Shown here piece by piece: positions 1 through 6,930 of a stretch of DNA of 7,302 bases; position 1 is the stretch's first letter, and each line of letters starts with the position of its first letter. Below the pieces are notes generated by a model, which was not told where the DNA came from, searched no databases, and saw nothing but the letters and a program-made list of their open reading frames with translations. The position numbers were made by a program, and so were the translations under genes. Origin of the DNA: JBEGTT01 sp041179245 (lineage in GTDB: Bacteria; Pseudomonadota; Gammaproteobacteria; Burkholderiales; Rhodocyclaceae); assembly GCA_041179245.1 (NCBI GenBank), contig JBEGTT010000239.1:1-7302 (forward strand), given 5' to 3'.

Positions 1-45
1 AGGGGAGAACATATCTTGGGGTTGAATCAGCGTTGCCGTTGCCAT
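1..45 (-). CDS. 5' end of an unidentified protein gene, truncated by the window edge
   Basis: Reading leftward from an ATG at 45-43, the frame stays open to the window edge and gives MATATLIQPQDMFSP. A GAGG Shine-Dalgarno sequence (complement of 53-56) lies 7 nt before the ATG. A sigma70-like promoter (158-185) lies upstream in the same orientation, after the terminator of the tRNA operon. These three signals support a real gene start. Only 15 codons are visible and I do not recognise the family, so no function is proposed. The alternative is that the overlapping small frame at 110-27 is the translated one and this ATG is fortuitous. Confidence 0.45.
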   Translation of the reverse strand, partial: MATATLIQPQDMFSP

Positions 46-110
46 CGTATATCCTCATCGATTAGTACATGCAGCCGTTTGTCGGCACCAGCGTAGCGGG
101 ACACCAGCAT
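27..110 (-). other. Possible 27-codon leader ORF overlapping the start of the edge gene
   Basis: An ATG at 110-108 opens a 27-codon frame beginning MLVSRYAGADKRLHV and ending at a TGA at 29-27. An AGGA Shine-Dalgarno sequence (complement of 120-123) sits 9 nt before the ATG. The frame spans the ribosome-binding site and first codons of the gene starting at 45, in a different reading frame. It could be a regulatory leader peptide that couples or blocks translation of that gene, or a chance ORF. The peptide is rich in charged residues (K, R, D, E) and I recognise no attenuation-type run of one amino acid. Confidence 0.2.
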
Positions 111-157
111 GAATGTTTATCCTACGTAACCGCTCTGAGTATGTAAATTGAACTAAA

Positions 158-185
158 ATTATAGGCAGCCAATTGGTATGCTCAA
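158..185 (-). promoter_or_regulatory. Sigma70-like promoter for the left-edge gene
   Basis: On the minus strand, TTGAGC (complement of 180-185) is followed by a 16-bp spacer and a perfect TATAAT (complement of 158-163). The start of transcription would be near 151, leaving a leader of about 105 nt before the ATG at 45. It lies downstream of the tRNA terminator, so it probably serves the edge gene independently. The leader carries two direct GCTGGTG copies and a small ORF. I do not recognise a riboswitch class in it. Confidence 0.55.
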
Positions 186-267
186 AAATCCTTGTTCTAA
201 GCAAGAGCAATGCTAAGTAAGACTGGGGAATATCCGTCCGCTGGGCAGAGCTGATGCGGTAGAAATG

Positions 268-295
268 AAAAAAGCCCTGATTTCTCAAGGCTTTT
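268..295 (-). terminator. Rho-independent terminator of the tRNA operon
   Basis: The minus-strand transcript forms an 11-bp stem. Residues 295-285 (AAAAGCCUUGA) pair with 280-270 (UCAGGGCUUUU), with one U-G wobble. The loop is GAAA (284-281), and a U run continues to 268. It begins 14 bp after the 3' CCA of tRNA-His, the expected place to end the Pro-Arg-His transcript. Confidence 0.85.
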
Positions 296-308
296 ATCGG
301 TGTTGCGG

Positions 309-385
309 TGGGGCGACTGATGGGGCTCGAACCCACGACAACCGGAATCACAATCCGGGACTCTACCAACTGAGCTACAGCCGCC
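309..385 (-). tRNA. tRNA-His (anticodon GTG)
   Basis: The complementary strand folds as a complete cloverleaf of 77 nt including the extra 5' G (position -1, base 385) that marks tRNA-His and pairs with discriminator C73 (312). The acceptor arms GCGGCTG and CAGTCGC pair with one G-U wobble. The D arm contains GCTCAGTTGGTAGAG and the T arm contains GTGGGTTCGAGC. The anticodon GTG is the complement of 349-351. CCA is encoded (complement of 309-311). It is the last gene of the three-tRNA operon, followed by an intrinsic terminator. Confidence 0.97.
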
Positions 386-409
386 ACAGAAGCTTAAAAC
401 TGATACTTT

Positions 410-486
410 TGGCGTGCCCGGCGAGAATCGAACTCACAACCTACGGCTTAGAAGGCCGTTGCTCTATCCAGTTGAGCTACGGGCAC
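410..486 (-). tRNA. tRNA-Arg (anticodon TCT)
   Basis: A complete 77-nt cloverleaf lies on the minus strand. The acceptor arms GTGCCCG and CGGGCAC pair fully, the discriminator is G (413) and CCA is encoded (complement of 410-412). The anticodon loop CTTCTAA gives TCT (complement of 450-452), so it reads AGA and probably AGG codons. It is the middle gene of the operon, 24 bp before tRNA-His and 48 bp after tRNA-Pro. Confidence 0.97.
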
Positions 487-534
487 AAACCTTACGTACA
501 AGCTGTCTTGCCAAATACGCCAAATTTTGAATCT

Positions 535-611
535 TGGTCGGGGCGGTGGGATTCGAACTCACGACCCTCTGCTCCCAAAGCAGATGCGCTACCAGGCTGC
601 GCTACGCCCCG
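535..611 (-). tRNA. tRNA-Pro (anticodon TGG)
   Basis: A complete 77-nt cloverleaf lies on the minus strand. The acceptor arms CGGGGCG and CGCCCCG pair perfectly, the discriminator is A (538) and CCA is encoded (complement of 535-537). The C1 start and the D arm GCGCAGCCTGG match bacterial tRNA-Pro. The anticodon loop TTTGGGA gives TGG (complement of 575-577). It is the first gene of the operon, and the predicted transcription start lies only about 4 nt before its 5' end. Confidence 0.97.
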
Positions 612-621
612 AAGGAAAAAG

Positions 622-650
622 ATTCTACTTGGAGGCCAAGGTTTCGTCAA
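622..650 (-). promoter_or_regulatory. Sigma70 promoter of the tRNA-Pro-Arg-His operon
   Basis: The minus strand carries TTGACG (complement of 645-650), a spacer of exactly 17 bp, and TAGAAT (complement of 622-627). Both hexamers match consensus at 5 of 6 positions. The interval to the tRNA-Pro 5' end is pyrimidine-rich, and the start is expected near 615, leaving a very short 5' leader. The promoter lies back to back with the hpnE start, about 50 bp away. Confidence 0.8.
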
Positions 651-699
651 CAACGTACTAGAATCGCACGCTCAAATTTTATAAATGTACGCGGTGACT

Positions 700-1965
700 A
701 TGCCGAAAGTAGCGGTTATTGGTGGTGGTTGGAGTGGTTTGGCAGCATCGATAGAACTTTCCGCTAACGGGGCAAGCGTGACGCTGTTCGAAGCGGGGCG
801 CATGCTTGGAGGACGCGCTCGTTCAATTCAGGTAAATGGAAAAACACTCGATAACGGCCAGCATATTTTGTTGGGGGCCTACACCGAAACGTTGGCGCTG
901 ATGCGGCGAATTGGTGTTAATTCCAATGACGTTCTATACCGCAGCCCGCTTAAATTCACTGGTGGATCAGGATTTTCTTTGGCGCTTCCCAACGTTCCTG
1001 TGCCTCTTAATTTGGCTTGGGGATTATTGTCTGCGGGCGCTGTTAGCTTTTCTGAAAAATTGGCTACCATCCAATGGATGCGTTCCCTGCAAAAAGCGCA
1101 TTTCAATGTGCCGCACGATATAACGGTTACGGAATGGCTGGATCAGGCGGGGCAGAAGGGCGAGTTGCGTAAGCGTCTGTGGGAACCTTTGTGCCTAGCC
1201 GCACTTAATACACCGTGTGACCGTGCTTCCGCTCAAATTTTCGCAAATGTGCTTCGAGATAGCCTAGGGAGTGCTCGGCGAGAAGGCACAGATGTTTTGA
1301 TTCCTCGCCAGCCGCTTGGGAAATTATTGCCAGAACCTGCTCACGAGTGGTTGATTAAGCATAGGGCTAAAGTTTGTTTAGGTCACCGGGTTAAAGAACT
1401 TATCGGTTTGTATGTCGATGGTGAATTGTTCGATGCCGTTGTGGTTGCTGTCGCACCACAACATTCAGCTGCGCTTTTGCCAGCCTGTTCGCCGTCATTA
1501 GCTTATGAGCCTATTGCCACGATTTACTTTGCGTATACCCAATCCCCGGACTTCCAAGGATTTCCGTTAGCCTGTTTACCCACCTCCTTAGGCCCGGTGT
1601 GGTTTGTGCCAAGCGTTGAGAACGAAGAAGGTAATTACCTGGTTTCTGCTGTGATCAGTGGAAAAGGGGAGTGGGTGCTTTACGCTGACGAAGAGCTCAG
1701 CGAGATCGTCCATGCCGAATTATCCAAATCTGGGTTTACAGCGTTTGTGCCGAAATGGTCAAAAGTTGTTCGTGAAAAGCGGGCAACTTTCTCATGTACC
1801 CCAAATTTACCAAGAGCCTCAATAAACACTGGAATTCCAGGTGTTTGGCAGGTGGGTGACCATACATGGGCCGAATATCCGGCAACCCTAGAGGGTGCGG
1901 TAAGAAGCGGTTTGTATGCCGCTCGCCAAATTAATTTGTCTTTTCAAAAAGTGAGAAAAACATGA
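700..1965 (+). CDS. hpnE: Hydroxysqualene dehydroxylase HpnE (FAD-dependent, squalene/hopanoid pathway)
   Basis: HpnE is a flavoprotein that reductively removes the hydroxyl of hydroxysqualene to give squalene. It is the last step of the HpnD-HpnC-HpnE route from farnesyl diphosphate and supplies hopanoid synthesis. The N-terminus has the FAD dinucleotide-binding fold, VAVIGGGWSGL (residues 4-14), ending at an acidic residue E31. Family signatures follow: DNGQH (51-55), LWEPLCLAALNTP (160-172) and FANVLRDSL. A C-terminal FAD-contacting segment contains GDHTWAEYPATLEGAVRSG (from about 386). Length is normal at 421 residues. I start at ATG 700 because the flavin fold then begins at once. An in-frame ATG at 685 would add five residues, and neither start has a strong Shine-Dalgarno sequence. 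hpnC and hpnD are not in the window. Its stop overlaps the next start (ATGA, 1962-1965), implying translational coupling. Confidence 0.93.
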   Translation: MPKVAVIGGGWSGLAASIELSANGASVTLFEAGRMLGGRARSIQVNGKTLDNGQHILLGAYTETLALMRRIGVNSNDVLYRSPLKFTGGSGFSLALPNVPVPLNLAWGLLSAGAVSFSEKLATIQWMRSLQKAHFNVPHDITVTEWLDQAGQKGELRKRLWEPLCLAALNTPCDRASAQIFANVLRDSLGSARREGTDVLIPRQPLGKLLPEPAHEWLIKHRAKVCLGHRVKELIGLYVDGELFDAVVVAVAPQHSAALLPACSPSLAYEPIATIYFAYTQSPDFQGFPLACLPTSLGPVWFVPSVENEEGNYLVSAVISGKGEWVLYADEELSEIVHAELSKSGFTAFVPKWSKVVREKRATFSCTPNLPRASINTGIPGVWQVGDHTWAEYPATLEGAVRSGLYAARQINLSFQKVRKT

Positions 1966-2366
1966 ATTTAACCGTTGTTGTGTCCGAAACGGGGCAGGGC
2001 TTATTTCAACAGTCTGTCATTGCAGGTGGGCATCATTTCTGGGCCGATGAACCGAACGATATGGGTGGCGAGGACACTGGCCCTGCCCCCTTTGATTTTT
2101 TGATGGCAGGGTTAGGGGCTTGCACTTCCATGACGATCCGGATGTACGCAAAACACAAAAAAATTCCCTTGGATAAGATTGAAGTGACCTTGATATATAG
2201 CAAGCAAGAGATTGATGGAAAGTCGAGAGATCACATCACGCGTGAAATTGCCTTGCAAGGCAACCTGACTGAAGAGCAGCGCGAGAGATTATTGGCGATC
2301 GCTAACAAATGTCCGGTGCACAAGGCTCTGGAAGGTAATTTAGTCATTAGCAGCAAATTGGCTTGA
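1962..2366 (+). CDS. OsmC/Ohr-family protein (putative thiol peroxidase)
   Basis: This is a 134-residue protein of the OsmC/Ohr superfamily, whose characterised members are cytoplasmic, homodimeric thiol peroxidases that reduce organic hydroperoxides. The two family cysteines are present: C54 in GLGACTSMTIRMYA at the start of the central helix, and C117 in ANKCPVHKAL. The conserved acidic loop MGGEDTGPAPFDFL (34-47, with E37) precedes the first cysteine. The length and this loop resemble the small YhfA-like OsmC subgroup, whose substrate is not settled, more than classical Ohr. The ATG overlaps the hpnE stop by 4 bp, so the two are probably co-translated. A role in protecting membrane lipids would fit, but that is inference. 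Confidence 0.9.
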   Translation: MNLTVVVSETGQGLFQQSVIAGGHHFWADEPNDMGGEDTGPAPFDFLMAGLGACTSMTIRMYAKHKKIPLDKIEVTLIYSKQEIDGKSRDHITREIALQGNLTEEQRERLLAIANKCPVHKALEGNLVISSKLA

Positions 2367-2423
2367 TCTTCCAGCTTGGATTAGACTTGCCATAGTTTGG
2401 TTTCGCATAATTGGAGTTAAAAA

Positions 2424-5120
2424 ATGTCAGAACAGCACTATTTGTCGACCCTGTTTGAACCGCGTTCGGTGGCCATTATTGGTGCTTCGGAGCGCGAAAA
2501 TTCAGTCGGTAGCGTAATTTTTAGGAATATTCAGAGTTCTGGTTACAAGGGGCGCTTGTACCCGATTAACCCCAAGTACCCGCTAATTTTTGGTGTTGAA
2601 TGCCATAAATCCATTGAGGAAATTGGTGCGCGGGTTGATATGGCGGTAATCTGTACACGCCCTCAGGCCGTTCCTGGGCTAATCGAAGAATGTGGTCGCA
2701 GTGGTGTGAAAAATGTCATCGTTATTGCCTCTGGCTTCTCTGAGGCGGGACATATCGGCGCCAATATCGAGCGCAAGATGCTCGAAACCGCTCGCTCTTA
2801 CAATGTTCGGATTCTTGGACCTAACTGCTTGGGAATTATCCGTCCTGAGTTAGGTCTTAACGCCACTTTCGCACAGGTAACTGCTAACCCCGGTAATTTA
2901 GCCTTGGTTTCGCAGTCAGGTGCAATGTGTTCCGCTGTTCTGGATTGGGCGAAGTCAAACGCTGTTGGATTTTCGACCGTGATGTCGATTGGTAGTACCG
3001 CCGACATTGAGTTCGGTGAAATCTTGGACTATCTGATTCACGACAACCGTACCCACTACATCCTGATGTATGTGGAAGGGATTCGGAATGCACGTCGTTT
3101 TATGAGTGCGCTGCGTTCAGCAGCCCGCATCAAGCCGATTATTCTGCTTAAGGCAGGCCGGCACGAATCGGGTTCTGTGGCGGCACAAACTCACTCGGGG
3201 ATGGCCGCAGTGACTGATGCCGTATTTGAAGCCGCTATTCGCCGTGCGGGTGTGGTTCGCGTTCAAAATGTAGGTCAGCTTTTTTATGCTGCTAAAGGTC
3301 TGGCGACCAAGTTCCGTCCGCAAGGAAATCGCTTAGCCATTATTACCAACGGCGGCGGCCCCGGTGCTATGGCGGCTGACCGCGCGACTGATATGGGTAT
3401 TCCTCTGGCGGTTCTGGAACCCGCTACAGTAACCAAACTGAATACGCTGCTACCGCCAACGTGGTCACACCGTAATCCTGTTGATTTGATGGGCGATGCT
3501 TCTGCTGAACGTTATCGCGATGCCATTTTGACCGTTAGTGAAGATCCGAGCGTTGATGCCATGATGATCATGCTGACGCCGCAAGCGATGACGAAACCGA
3601 TGGAAGTGGCCCAAGTGGTCATTGATCTGCACACCAAGGGAACCAAGCCAATAATTTGCTGCTGGATGGGCGAGGAGCAGGTTTTAGAATCCCGCAAGCT
3701 GATGGAAGATGCAGGAATTCCAGCGTTTAGAATGCCTGAAACAGCCGTCGAGTTGTTCCATTCAATATCAACGTTCTACCGTAACCAGAAACTACTGTTA
3801 CAAACGCCGGCACCAATTCTTCAGCATGATCGCCCCGAATTCGAAGGCGCCATTATGTTGATAGAGGCGGTTTTGTCTGAGAAGCGCAAGATTTTGTCTG
3901 AAATGGAATCCAAGGCTATTTTGCGCGCCTTCCGTATTCCGGTTTCGCCCACTATGGTTGCGCGTTCACCGACAGAAGCGTTGTTATTGGCGGAGCAAAT
4001 TGGCTTCCCGGTAGCGCTGAAAATTGACTCTCCGGACATTGCTAAAAAAACGGATGCTGGTGGTGTTCGCTTGAATGTGGGTAATGCGCCGGGTGTTCGT
4101 AATGCTTATAACGACATTATCGAAACGGTTCGCCAGCGCCATCCTGACGCGCACATTCATGGTGTTTCGATTGAGCCATTTGTAGCTCGCCCTAATGGTC
4201 GTGAAATGAAAATTACTGCGTTCCGGGATCCTATTTTCGGGCCGGTAATTACCTTCGCTGCGGGGGGTAATACGATGGAGATTTTCAGTGAGCGAGCCGT
4301 CGCACTACCGCCCTTGAATCACTTCTTGGCCGAAGACTTAATCAACTCAACCCGCGCAGCCCGTTTGCTAGAGCCAATTCGTAATATGCCCGGCGCGGAC
4401 ATGAAGGCGCTTGAAGAAGTCCTGTTGTCGGTCTCTGAAATGGTCTGCGAATTACCTTGGTTGGTGGAGATGGAAATTAACCCCTTGATCGTTGATGATA
4501 AGGGCGCGATTGCTGTGGATGCTCGGATCGTCATTGACTATGCAACCACGACAGGTGACCGTTACTCGCACATGGCGATTTACCCTTATCCATCCCATTT
4601 GATTCAGGAGTGGACGCTCAAAGAAGGACAAAAAGTTACGGTTCGCCCGATTCGTCCTGAAGATGCTGATATCGAGCAAGAATTTGTTCGTAACATGTCT
4701 GATGAATCGCGTTATTCCCGTTTTATGGATTCGATTCGCGAGCTGACGCAATCCATGCTGGTTCGTTTTACCCAAATTGATTACGACCGCGAGATGGCAC
4801 TGATTGCGACTATTGAAGATTCTGAGCAAGATGGTAAAGAGGTTCAGATTGGGGTGGCTCGTTACGTTTCTAATCCTGATGGCGAAACCGTTGAATTCGC
4901 CTTAGCGGTTGGTGACGCTTGGCAAAAATCGGGCATTGGTCGAAAACTGATGAGTGCCCTTATTGAGTGCGCTCGTGGTCGAGGGTATCGAGCCATCATT
5001 GGTGATGTGTTGTCTAGTAACGCCAAGATGTTCAGTTTAATGAGCAGCCTTGGATTTACGATTCATCCACACCCTGATGACACCGCGATCAAGCGAGTTG
5101 TAAAACCATTGATTGGCTAA
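2424..5120 (+). CDS. Pat/YfiQ-like fusion: NDP-forming acyl-CoA synthetase domains plus C-terminal GNAT acetyltransferase
   Basis: This 898-residue protein has the architecture of protein lysine acetyltransferases Pat/PatZ (YfiQ), which acetylate and switch off enzymes such as acetyl-CoA synthetase. Domain order: CoA-binding Rossmann domain (about 8-140, with SVAIIGAS and LGPNCLG), succinyl-CoA-ligase-like domains (about 150-460, with LVSQSGAM and NGGGPGAMAAD), ATP-grasp domain (about 480-705, with DAGGVRLNV and VEMEINPL) and GNAT domain (about 735-898). In the GNAT, Q834-K-S-G837-I-G839 is the acetyl-CoA pyrophosphate loop, and E824 aligns by motif with the catalytic Glu described in Salmonella Pat. 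H257 in THSG matches the phospho-histidine of ADP-forming synthetases. The second histidine expected before the K of the SPDI-x-HK motif is instead K541. GGAG (2413-2416) lies 7 nt before the ATG. It could be an acetyltransferase with an allosteric synthetase half, or retain partial synthetase activity. Confidence 0.9.
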   Translation: MSEQHYLSTLFEPRSVAIIGASERENSVGSVIFRNIQSSGYKGRLYPINPKYPLIFGVECHKSIEEIGARVDMAVICTRPQAVPGLIEECGRSGVKNVIVIASGFSEAGHIGANIERKMLETARSYNVRILGPNCLGIIRPELGLNATFAQVTANPGNLALVSQSGAMCSAVLDWAKSNAVGFSTVMSIGSTADIEFGEILDYLIHDNRTHYILMYVEGIRNARRFMSALRSAARIKPIILLKAGRHESGSVAAQTHSGMAAVTDAVFEAAIRRAGVVRVQNVGQLFYAAKGLATKFRPQGNRLAIITNGGGPGAMAADRATDMGIPLAVLEPATVTKLNTLLPPTWSHRNPVDLMGDASAERYRDAILTVSEDPSVDAMMIMLTPQAMTKPMEVAQVVIDLHTKGTKPIICCWMGEEQVLESRKLMEDAGIPAFRMPETAVELFHSISTFYRNQKLLLQTPAPILQHDRPEFEGAIMLIEAVLSEKRKILSEMESKAILRAFRIPVSPTMVARSPTEALLLAEQIGFPVALKIDSPDIAKKTDAGGVRLNVGNAPGVRNAYNDIIETVRQRHPDAHIHGVSIEPFVARPNGREMKITAFRDPIFGPVITFAAGGNTMEIFSERAVALPPLNHFLAEDLINSTRAARLLEPIRNMPGADMKALEEVLLSVSEMVCELPWLVEMEINPLIVDDKGAIAVDARIVIDYATTTGDRYSHMAIYPYPSHLIQEWTLKEGQKVTVRPIRPEDADIEQEFVRNMSDESRYSRFMDSIRELTQSMLVRFTQIDYDREMALIATIEDSEQDGKEVQIGVARYVSNPDGETVEFALAVGDAWQKSGIGRKLMSALIECARGRGYRAIIGDVLSSNAKMFSLMSSLGFTIHPHPDDTAIKRVVKPLIG

Positions 5121-5142
5121 TTTGACCAATTTGCAATTACCC

Positions 5143-6930
5143 ATGGGTAAGGAAAAATCTTCCTGTCAAGCAGAGGGTATAGGCTGGGGTGCGTGTGTTA
5201 AAGCACGCGTCAAAGCCCATATCCTGCTGATACTCCGCTTTGCCACTATCGCGGCAAACCTGTTTGTTTTTGCGTTTGTGAGCCATTCGATTTATGAAAG
5301 CCGGGTCAGCATTGAAAAAAATGCCCGGACTGAAACAGAGAATCTAGCCACGATTCTGGACTATTCCTTGTCTGAGAAAATTCGTCGCTTGGACTTTGTG
5401 CTGCAGACGGCAGCGCGCGAATTCGAACGGCAATCAATGCACGGAAGCGTGCAGCCAGAAGTGCTCACCGCATACTTGCGTGCTAGCCAGCAATCACAAA
5501 CCGAGCTGGACGGACTCAGGATAACCGATGATCAGGGCCTTATTACCTATAACCGTAATGATGGCGGAAGCAAAATTAGTTTGGCTGATCGGGATTATTT
5601 TATCTATCTACGCGACCATCCCAATGCGGACAATTATGTTGGGAAGGCTGTTAAAAGCCGTGTCACGGGGCGTTTGGTTCTTCCTGTTGCCAGAAGGCTT
5701 CAGGATACCCAAGGTAATTTTGCGGGCATTGTTTACGCGACGATCTGGGTAGATGAGCTGGCTCGTCAATTTAGGGGGATCAACATTGGCGAGGATGGGG
5801 CGTTTTATTTGCTCGACGATTCTTTCAACTTGATTGCTCGCTATTTCCAGTCGGATTCTCCTGATCTTTTAGAGGACCAGGCTGATCCATTCCAAGAGCT
5901 ACGAGATGCTGTAGCCAGCGGTATTCAAGCCTCTACTTATACGCCAGACAATGCGGCGAGTGGCATTGTCCGCATCCATAGCTACCGTAAACTTCCTGTC
6001 TCCGGCCTGATTGTAATTGCTGCCAAAGCTGAAAAAACCTATTTGCAACCTTGGTATCACCTGAGTGTTCGTTATCTTGGTTTTTGCTTGCTGTTCTTGG
6101 TTATCTCCGTATTAGCTATGCGATCTATCGATCAGGATATTAGAGAGCGAAAGAAGTCAGAAGAAGCACTGCGTCAGGCGATGGAAGCTGCTGAAGCGGC
6201 CAATCAGGCCAAAAGTCGTTTCTTGGCGATCATGAGTCATGAACTGAGAACCCCTTTGAATGGGGTGCTGGGTATGGCGCAAATGCTAATGTTCCCAAAT
6301 ATTGAGGAATCTGAACGGATCGAATACGCCACAACAATCACCGAGTCAGGCCAACGACTGCTGGGTTTGCTAAACGATATTCTGGATCATGCCAAGATTG
6401 AGGCCGAAAAACTGGCACTGACTTACGAAGAGTTTGTGCCTAATGACTTACTTGTCGAGATGCGCGGACTTTTTGGCGAGGCGGCACGGCAAAAGGACTT
6501 GGTTTTATCCGTAGAGGGCGAGGGTGTTTCGTCCTCATATTGGGCTGATAGTAATCGCCTTCGCCAGATTCTGAGCAATTTGGTCAATAACGCCCTTAAA
6601 TTTACGGACCAAGGTTTCGTGACGCTATCGGTAAGATCATTACGCACGCATGAAGGGCATGTGCTTCGCTTTGCTGTGAGGGACAGTGGAATTGGTATTT
6701 CAACTGAGAAACAATCCGCATTATTTGAACCTTTTTCACAAGTCGATGATTCATCTACGCGTCGATTTAGCGGAACCGGGCTTGGACTATCCATTTGCAT
6801 GAAGTTGATTCAGTTGATGAATGGAAAAATAGGCTTGGCCAGCCAGCCGGGGCAGGGGGCAACCTTCTGGTTTGAAATTCCCGCCCACGCCAAAAATCCT
6901 ACTGAGTCATTAATGGGCGACCAATCGTGA
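5143..6930 (+). CDS. Membrane sensor histidine kinase with periplasmic Cache/PDC-like domain
   Basis: This is an inner-membrane two-component sensor kinase of 595 residues from ATG 5143. A cytoplasmic basic N-terminus is followed by TM1 (about 25-50) and a periplasmic region of about 255 residues. That region has Cache/PDC-like features: LRITDDQGLI, then LADRDYFIYLRDHP, then TGRLVLPVARR and GIVYATIWVDEL. TM2 (about 311-329) leads into a short coiled coil. HisKA follows with phospho-acceptor H366 in MSHELRTPLNG. The HATPase_c domain has an N-box around N483 (NLVNNALKFT), G1 DSGIGIS (from 514), F-box LFEPFSQVD and G2 GTGLGLSI (544-551). All catalytic boxes look intact. It ends shortly after the ATPase, without a receiver domain, and no response regulator is in the window. 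Start choice is uncertain: TTG at 5113 (overlapping the previous gene by 8 bp) or TTG at 5122 would extend it, and none has a good Shine-Dalgarno sequence. The ligand is unknown. Confidence 0.92.
   Translation: MGKEKSSCQAEGIGWGACVKARVKAHILLILRFATIAANLFVFAFVSHSIYESRVSIEKNARTETENLATILDYSLSEKIRRLDFVLQTAAREFERQSMHGSVQPEVLTAYLRASQQSQTELDGLRITDDQGLITYNRNDGGSKISLADRDYFIYLRDHPNADNYVGKAVKSRVTGRLVLPVARRLQDTQGNFAGIVYATIWVDELARQFRGINIGEDGAFYLLDDSFNLIARYFQSDSPDLLEDQADPFQELRDAVASGIQASTYTPDNAASGIVRIHSYRKLPVSGLIVIAAKAEKTYLQPWYHLSVRYLGFCLLFLVISVLAMRSIDQDIRERKKSEEALRQAMEAAEAANQAKSRFLAIMSHELRTPLNGVLGMAQMLMFPNIEESERIEYATTITESGQRLLGLLNDILDHAKIEAEKLALTYEEFVPNDLLVEMRGLFGEAARQKDLVLSVEGEGVSSSYWADSNRLRQILSNLVNNALKFTDQGFVTLSVRSLRTHEGHVLRFAVRDSGIGISTEKQSALFEPFSQVDDSSTRRFSGTGLGLSICMKLIQLMNGKIGLASQPGQGATFWFEIPAHAKNPTESLMGDQS

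Noticed and set aside
55..387. Minus-strand open frame of 110 codons starting in tRNA-His
   Set aside because: Its first part is translated tRNA-His (VAQLVESRIVIPVV type), and the rest crosses the terminator and the promoter of the edge gene.
265..684. Plus-strand open frame of 139 codons across the tRNA genes
   Set aside because: It is the antisense of tRNA-His, tRNA-Arg and tRNA-Pro. Its peptide (ARTHDNRNHNPG and similar) is the well-known false protein produced by reading through tRNA genes.
534..767. Plus-strand open frame of 77 codons from tRNA-Pro into hpnE
   Set aside because: It reads antisense tRNA-Pro and then the wrong frame of hpnE, with no ribosome-binding site.
2367..2423. Possible promoter or terminator between the OsmC gene and the Pat-like gene
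   Set aside because: A CATAAT (2406-2411 region) and a short TCCA-GCT-TGGA inverted repeat are visible. However, no -35 lies at a suitable distance, and the repeat is too short and lacks a U run, so I call neither.
4452..4829. Minus-strand 125-codon frame inside the Pat-like gene
   Set aside because: The plus strand there encodes the well-conserved end of the ATP-grasp domain and start of the GNAT domain. The reverse frame has no recognisable features.
6423..6800. Minus-strand 125-codon frame inside the kinase ATPase domain
   Set aside because: It is a shadow of a strongly conserved HATPase_c coding region.
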